From Clostridiales bacterium (GTDB lineage: Bacteria; Bacillota; Clostridia; Lachnospirales; Lachnospiraceae), in the NCBI GenBank assembly GCA_020859965.1, contig JAJBVF010000315.1:1-8147 (forward strand): DNA of 8,147 bases. The letters run 5' to 3'. The translations under genes were made by a program, and so were the position numbers. Below are positions 5,600 through 8,147 of this stretch, in pieces. Under the pieces are notes generated by a model that saw only the letters and a list, made by a program, of their open reading frames with translations, did no database searches and was not told the origin of the DNA. Numbering within the stretch: the stretch's first letter is position 1; each line of letters begins with the position of its first letter.

Positions 5600-8140
5600 T
5601 TATTCCAGCGTTTTTTTCGTACGGCCAAACTCCCACGCAAAGACTGCGAATGCCCCGCAAAGCAGCAACAACCAGGCAGCCAGCGGAGTATTGTCGCCGG
5701 TCTGGACGGAATCATCGTCACCTGAGATATAACCATTGTCGTCCATAGAATAATACGAATCATCATCGAACAGATCCGAAGATGTTGAATACATGATATC
5801 ATCCCAGTCATCGTCCGAGCTCGTCCCATATACCGAATTCAGCAATACCGTCTGAATTTCCAGATTATCCTGTGTAAATTCCGCTGTCGCATTTACGATT
5901 TTGATCTGATAGCCGAACGAACTCTGATCCTCGATCACATTGCCGTCCTTATCCACTTCCGCAATATAGACGGTAACTCCGGAAGCAGAGCCAAGATTCA
6001 AAGTCAGCTTCAGTGTTTTTTCACTTTCATTCTCCAGATTCAGCGCGATTGGATCTGCATAAAGTTCCGTGAGCTCCGCGTCCTTAAACAGACCGGCATA
6101 AAAGGTCTCGCTCACGGCCAGAAGAGAAGAGCCATCATATACACGCTTCGTAATATAAAGTGTGGCTTTCGTGGTTTTCGCCTTATTCGTAATCGTCACC
6201 GTCTGGTTACTGCCCTTCGTGATCGTGACCGTCGGACTGTCCACCGTCACAGTGTATGAGAAGTCCGAATCGTCGGTAATCCGGTTTCCGGCTGAATCCA
6301 CTTCCGCGATATAATAAGTCGTATCATTCTCACCCGAGAGCAGGATCCTCCGACGCACAGTTACCGTAGAAGCATTCTGCAGATTCAGCTGCACCACTGT
6401 CGGTGTGTCGCTATAATCCGCACTCCGGAAGATTCCCGCATAAAACGTATCTGTCACCGCCTCCGCTGTACCGGACGAATCCGTCACATTCAGCGTAAAA
6501 GTCAGTGTCCCGGTATAGCGGTAGCCGCTCGGCAAAGAAGCATAGACATTCTGTATGACCATGCTCTGAGTAGTCTGTGACATTTTCACTTCACCGCTGT
6601 TTGTATAGCGGATCGTAAGCGCATCCGTCGATGACTGTACAATTCCATATTCATCCGTCTCTGCAAGATAATACACACCGCCCTGGGTCAGGTTGGAAAA
6701 TGTCACACTGCCGGTAAATCCGCTGACCTGCATGGACATGACATCACTGACTTTCTTTGTACGGGCCGCATCCGAAAACAGCGCCGCATAAAACGTATAA
6801 TTCCCGCTTGTTCCGGACGTACTATACGCATAGACCTGATATTCACCCACATATACTTCTTTGGCAGCAGTCAATGCATAGGACGTGGAAACTGTCTGCG
6901 TATTCTGCAGAACCACTTCCGTCGTACAGCCTCTCACTACTGTGAAAGACACATCCGGAATCGGCGTATATCCGGTCGGCGCCGTGATTTCTGTCAGATA
7001 ATAAGTCTCACCATCCGTCAGTGCATTCGTCCACACCAATTCTGTCGCACCTGACGCAAACGTCTTTCCGCCGGCTGCCTCAACCTCATAAATATTGCCA
7101 GAGCTATCCTTCACCGCAAGCGTAGCACCCGAGAGAAGCTTTCCGGTAGATGCATCTTCCACACGAATCTTTATAGTAGAATCGTTCAGCTTATTCTGAA
7201 TCGTCACTGCCGCTTCCGTATCCCCGCATTTAATGGTAACCGCATCCGAAGCGTCATAGGAAACCACATAAGCAAATCCATTTTCTCCGCCAACTACCGC
7301 CGCCCCGCTGCTGTCCGTCTCGGCAATGTAAAATGTCTGCTGCGGCTTTGTCGCTTTCAGTGTGTATGTCTTTGTTTTCGTACTGTTGCCAGCCATGGAA
7401 AAAGTGATCGGTGAGGTATTCACCAGAGTCGTCTTATCCGCATCACTGTAAATGTTCGCGTAAAACTTTTCCTTCCCGGTCAATGCTTTTCCATCCCGGT
7501 CAAGTACATTTAAAGTGACAGACAGCTTTACCGGATAGCTGAATGCGTCCTCCGGCCATGCCGCCGTATACAGATACTGCAGCACTGCACTCTTCGAAGT
7601 ATCTGCTTCAGCGAGCGTCACCTCCGTAATCGGTGCGCTCAGAGTCTTTGTCGTTTGCAGCAGATTGCCTGCTTCATCGGTCGCGGCCACATAATAGGTG
7701 CCCGCCGCCAGGCTGTCAAAGGTAATGCTTCCGCTGGCGGTATCTCCCGCCGCAAAAGTCAGTGCTTTCACATCACTTACGATCGTCTGTTCCGTTCCCG
7801 TACCGGTAAAAAGCGCCGCATAATATGTCACTTCCGTTTCCGCGGTCAACAACGTTTCTCCGTAAAGCACCTGTGCGGAAACAGTGACCGATCTGTCCTG
7901 AGTGACATTCGTCAGATTTTCATCTCCAGTCTCCGATTCGGTCGCCGCAGTCAATACTTCTGCTTCACTCGCTGCGGCCGACGCTCCAGCCTCTGCCGCC
8001 AGCATGATTCCATCGTCCGCCTCCGTTTCAGACTCTGTTACGGCTTCTGTCGCGGTCTTCGTTTCAGCTTCTGGTGAAGGTTCTCCCTCCCACTCCGAAG
8101 CATCTTCTACTAGACGAAGAGCCGCGGGGTCAGGTGGGTC
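5600..8140 (-). CDS. Large sortase-anchored surface protein with repeated isopeptide-type beta domains (5' end missing)
   Basis: Cell-wall-attached extracellular protein, probably an adhesin or pilin-like stalk; no ligand can be inferred. Residues are numbered from the first ATG (8005). N-terminal Ala/Glu/Ser/Thr-rich low-complexity region up to about 37; repeat R1 38-150; R2 155-275; a CnaB/SpaA-like prealbumin domain 276-372 with YYLTEITAPTGY at 335-346; R3 373-489; R4 495-608; R5 612-727; an Asp/Ser/Tyr-rich spacer 728-766; sorting motif VQTGD 767-771, a hydrophobic helix about 774-791 and tail RTKK. The frame stays open 45 codons upstream of 8005 with the same acidic Thr/Glu/Ala composition, and 8005 lacks a well-placed ribosome site and a signal peptide, so it is not the true start. 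An in-frame TAA at 8141-8143, with no ATG, GTG or TTG between it and 8005, implies a frame break or an assembly error at the edge. No sortase gene is in the window. Confidence 0.85.
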   Translation of the reverse strand, partial: DPPDPAALRLVEDASEWEGEPSPEAETKTATEAVTESETEADDGIMLAAEAGASAAASEAEVLTAATESETGDENLTNVTQDRSVTVSAQVLYGETLLTAETEVTYYAALFTGTGTEQTIVSDVKALTFAAGDTASGSITFDSLAAGTYYVAATDEAGNLLQTTKTLSAPITEVTLAEADTSKSAVLQYLYTAAWPEDAFSYPVKLSVTLNVLDRDGKALTGKEKFYANIYSDADKTTLVNTSPITFSMAGNSTKTKTYTLKATKPQQTFYIAETDSSGAAVVGGENGFAYVVSYDASDAVTIKCGDTEAAVTIQNKLNDSTIKIRVEDASTGKLLSGATLAVKDSSGNIYEVEAAGGKTFASGATELVWTNALTDGETYYLTEITAPTGYTPIPDVSFTVVRGCTTEVVLQNTQTVSTSYALTAAKEVYVGEYQVYAYSTSGTSGNYTFYAALFSDAARTKKVSDVMSMQVSGFTGSVTFSNLTQGGVYYLAETDEYGIVQSSTDALTIRYTNSGEVKMSQTTQSMVIQNVYASLPSGYRYTGTLTFTLNVTDSSGTAEAVTDTFYAGIFRSADYSDTPTVVQLNLQNASTVTVRRRILLSGENDTTYYIAEVDSAGNRITDDSDFSYTVTVDSPTVTITKGSNQTVTITNKAKTTKATLYITKRVYDGSSLLAVSETFYAGLFKDAELTELYADPIALNLENESEKTLKLTLNLGSASGVTVYIAEVDKDGNVIEDQSSFGYQIKIVNATAEFTQDNLEIQTVLLNSVYGTSSDDDWDDIMYSTSSDLFDDDSYYSMDDNGYISGDDDSVQTGDNTPLAAWLLLLCGAFAVFAWEFGRTKKTLE
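5603..5824 (-). other. Cell-wall sorting region: Asp-rich spacer, VQTGD motif, membrane helix, basic tail
   Basis: Residues 728-766 of the surface protein (5708-5824) form a strongly acidic Asp/Ser/Tyr spacer. It is followed by SVQTGDNTPLAAWLLLLCG, in which VQTGD replaces the classical LPXTG, then a hydrophobic stretch and RTKKTLE. TGD-containing variants are common in Clostridia surface proteins; the cognate sortase class cannot be told from here. Confidence 0.8.
5825..7894 (-). repeat. Five degenerate ~115-residue protein repeats plus one CnaB domain
   Basis: R1 7556-7894, R2 7181-7543, CnaB 6890-7180, R3 6539-6889, R4 6182-6523, R5 5825-6172. Each R unit has a motif of the type FYAxLFxDAxxT (YYAALFTGTGTE, FYANIYSDADKT, FYAALFSDAART, FYAGIFRSADYS, FYAGLFKDAELT). 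About 45-50 residues later comes YYxAExDxxG (YYVAATDEAG, FYIAETDSSG, YYLAETDEYG, YYIAEVDSAG, VYIAEVDKDG). Most close with a beta strand ending in Asn. The repeats are diverged at the DNA level, so they are old duplications rather than a recent tandem expansion. Confidence 0.8.
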
Positions 8141-8147
8141 TTAGAGA

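Noticed and set aside
5825..7894. Recent tandem DNA repeat or phase-variable array
   Set aside because: The repeats are seen at protein level only; DNA copies are diverged and no short homopolymer or unit-length tandem tract is visible.
7655..8144. Plus-strand frames opposite the surface-protein N-terminus
   Set aside because: Ser/Ala/Val-rich shadows of the repetitive acidic coding sequence on the minus strand.

Overview
The window looks like chromosomal DNA from an anaerobic, spore-forming Clostridium-class Bacillota, most likely a Lachnospiraceae relative. This rests on four things: a T-box leader in front of a clostridial-type metG, a spmB sporulation gene, a DUF1622 membrane protein, and a large surface protein of repeated isopeptide-type beta domains ending in a VQTGD sorting signal. 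No sequence search was possible, so the taxonomy is inference from family content.

Layout. (1) 1-868, minus: the N-terminal 289 codons of methionyl-tRNA synthetase (metG), running off the left edge. (2) 869-1252, minus: the metG promoter and a complete T-box riboswitch with an AUG specifier, a TGGT acceptor-pairing core and an intrinsic terminator. (3) 1326-3311, plus: a membrane-anchored DUF885-type zinc metallohydrolase, divergent from metG and overlapping the next gene tail to tail by 17 bp. (4) 3295-4179, minus: a DegV-family fatty-acid-binding protein. (5) 4180-4424: a divergent promoter region. (6) 4425-4805, plus: a small DUF1622 membrane protein whose likely terminator lies inside the next gene. 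(7) 4886-5416, minus: spmB without an adjacent spmA. (8) 5417-5599: the spmB leader, with a possible sigma-E-type promoter. (9) 5600-8140, minus: a large sortase-anchored surface protein, missing its 5' end at the right edge.

The genes do not form one pathway. They are a series of single-gene units in alternating orientation, packed so tightly that coding regions and control signals overlap on opposite strands. metG is controlled by uncharged tRNA-Met. The peptidase and the surface protein act outside the membrane, DegV is cytoplasmic, and SpmB belongs to spore maturation.

I found no mobile element, CRISPR array, tRNA or rRNA, and no clear new multi-gene system. The points most worth a second look are the uneven conservation of the Lys/Glu/Asn isopeptide triad across the surface-protein repeats, the broken reading frame at the right edge, the terminator inside spmB, and the Thr/Glu/Gln-rich insert in the peptidase.
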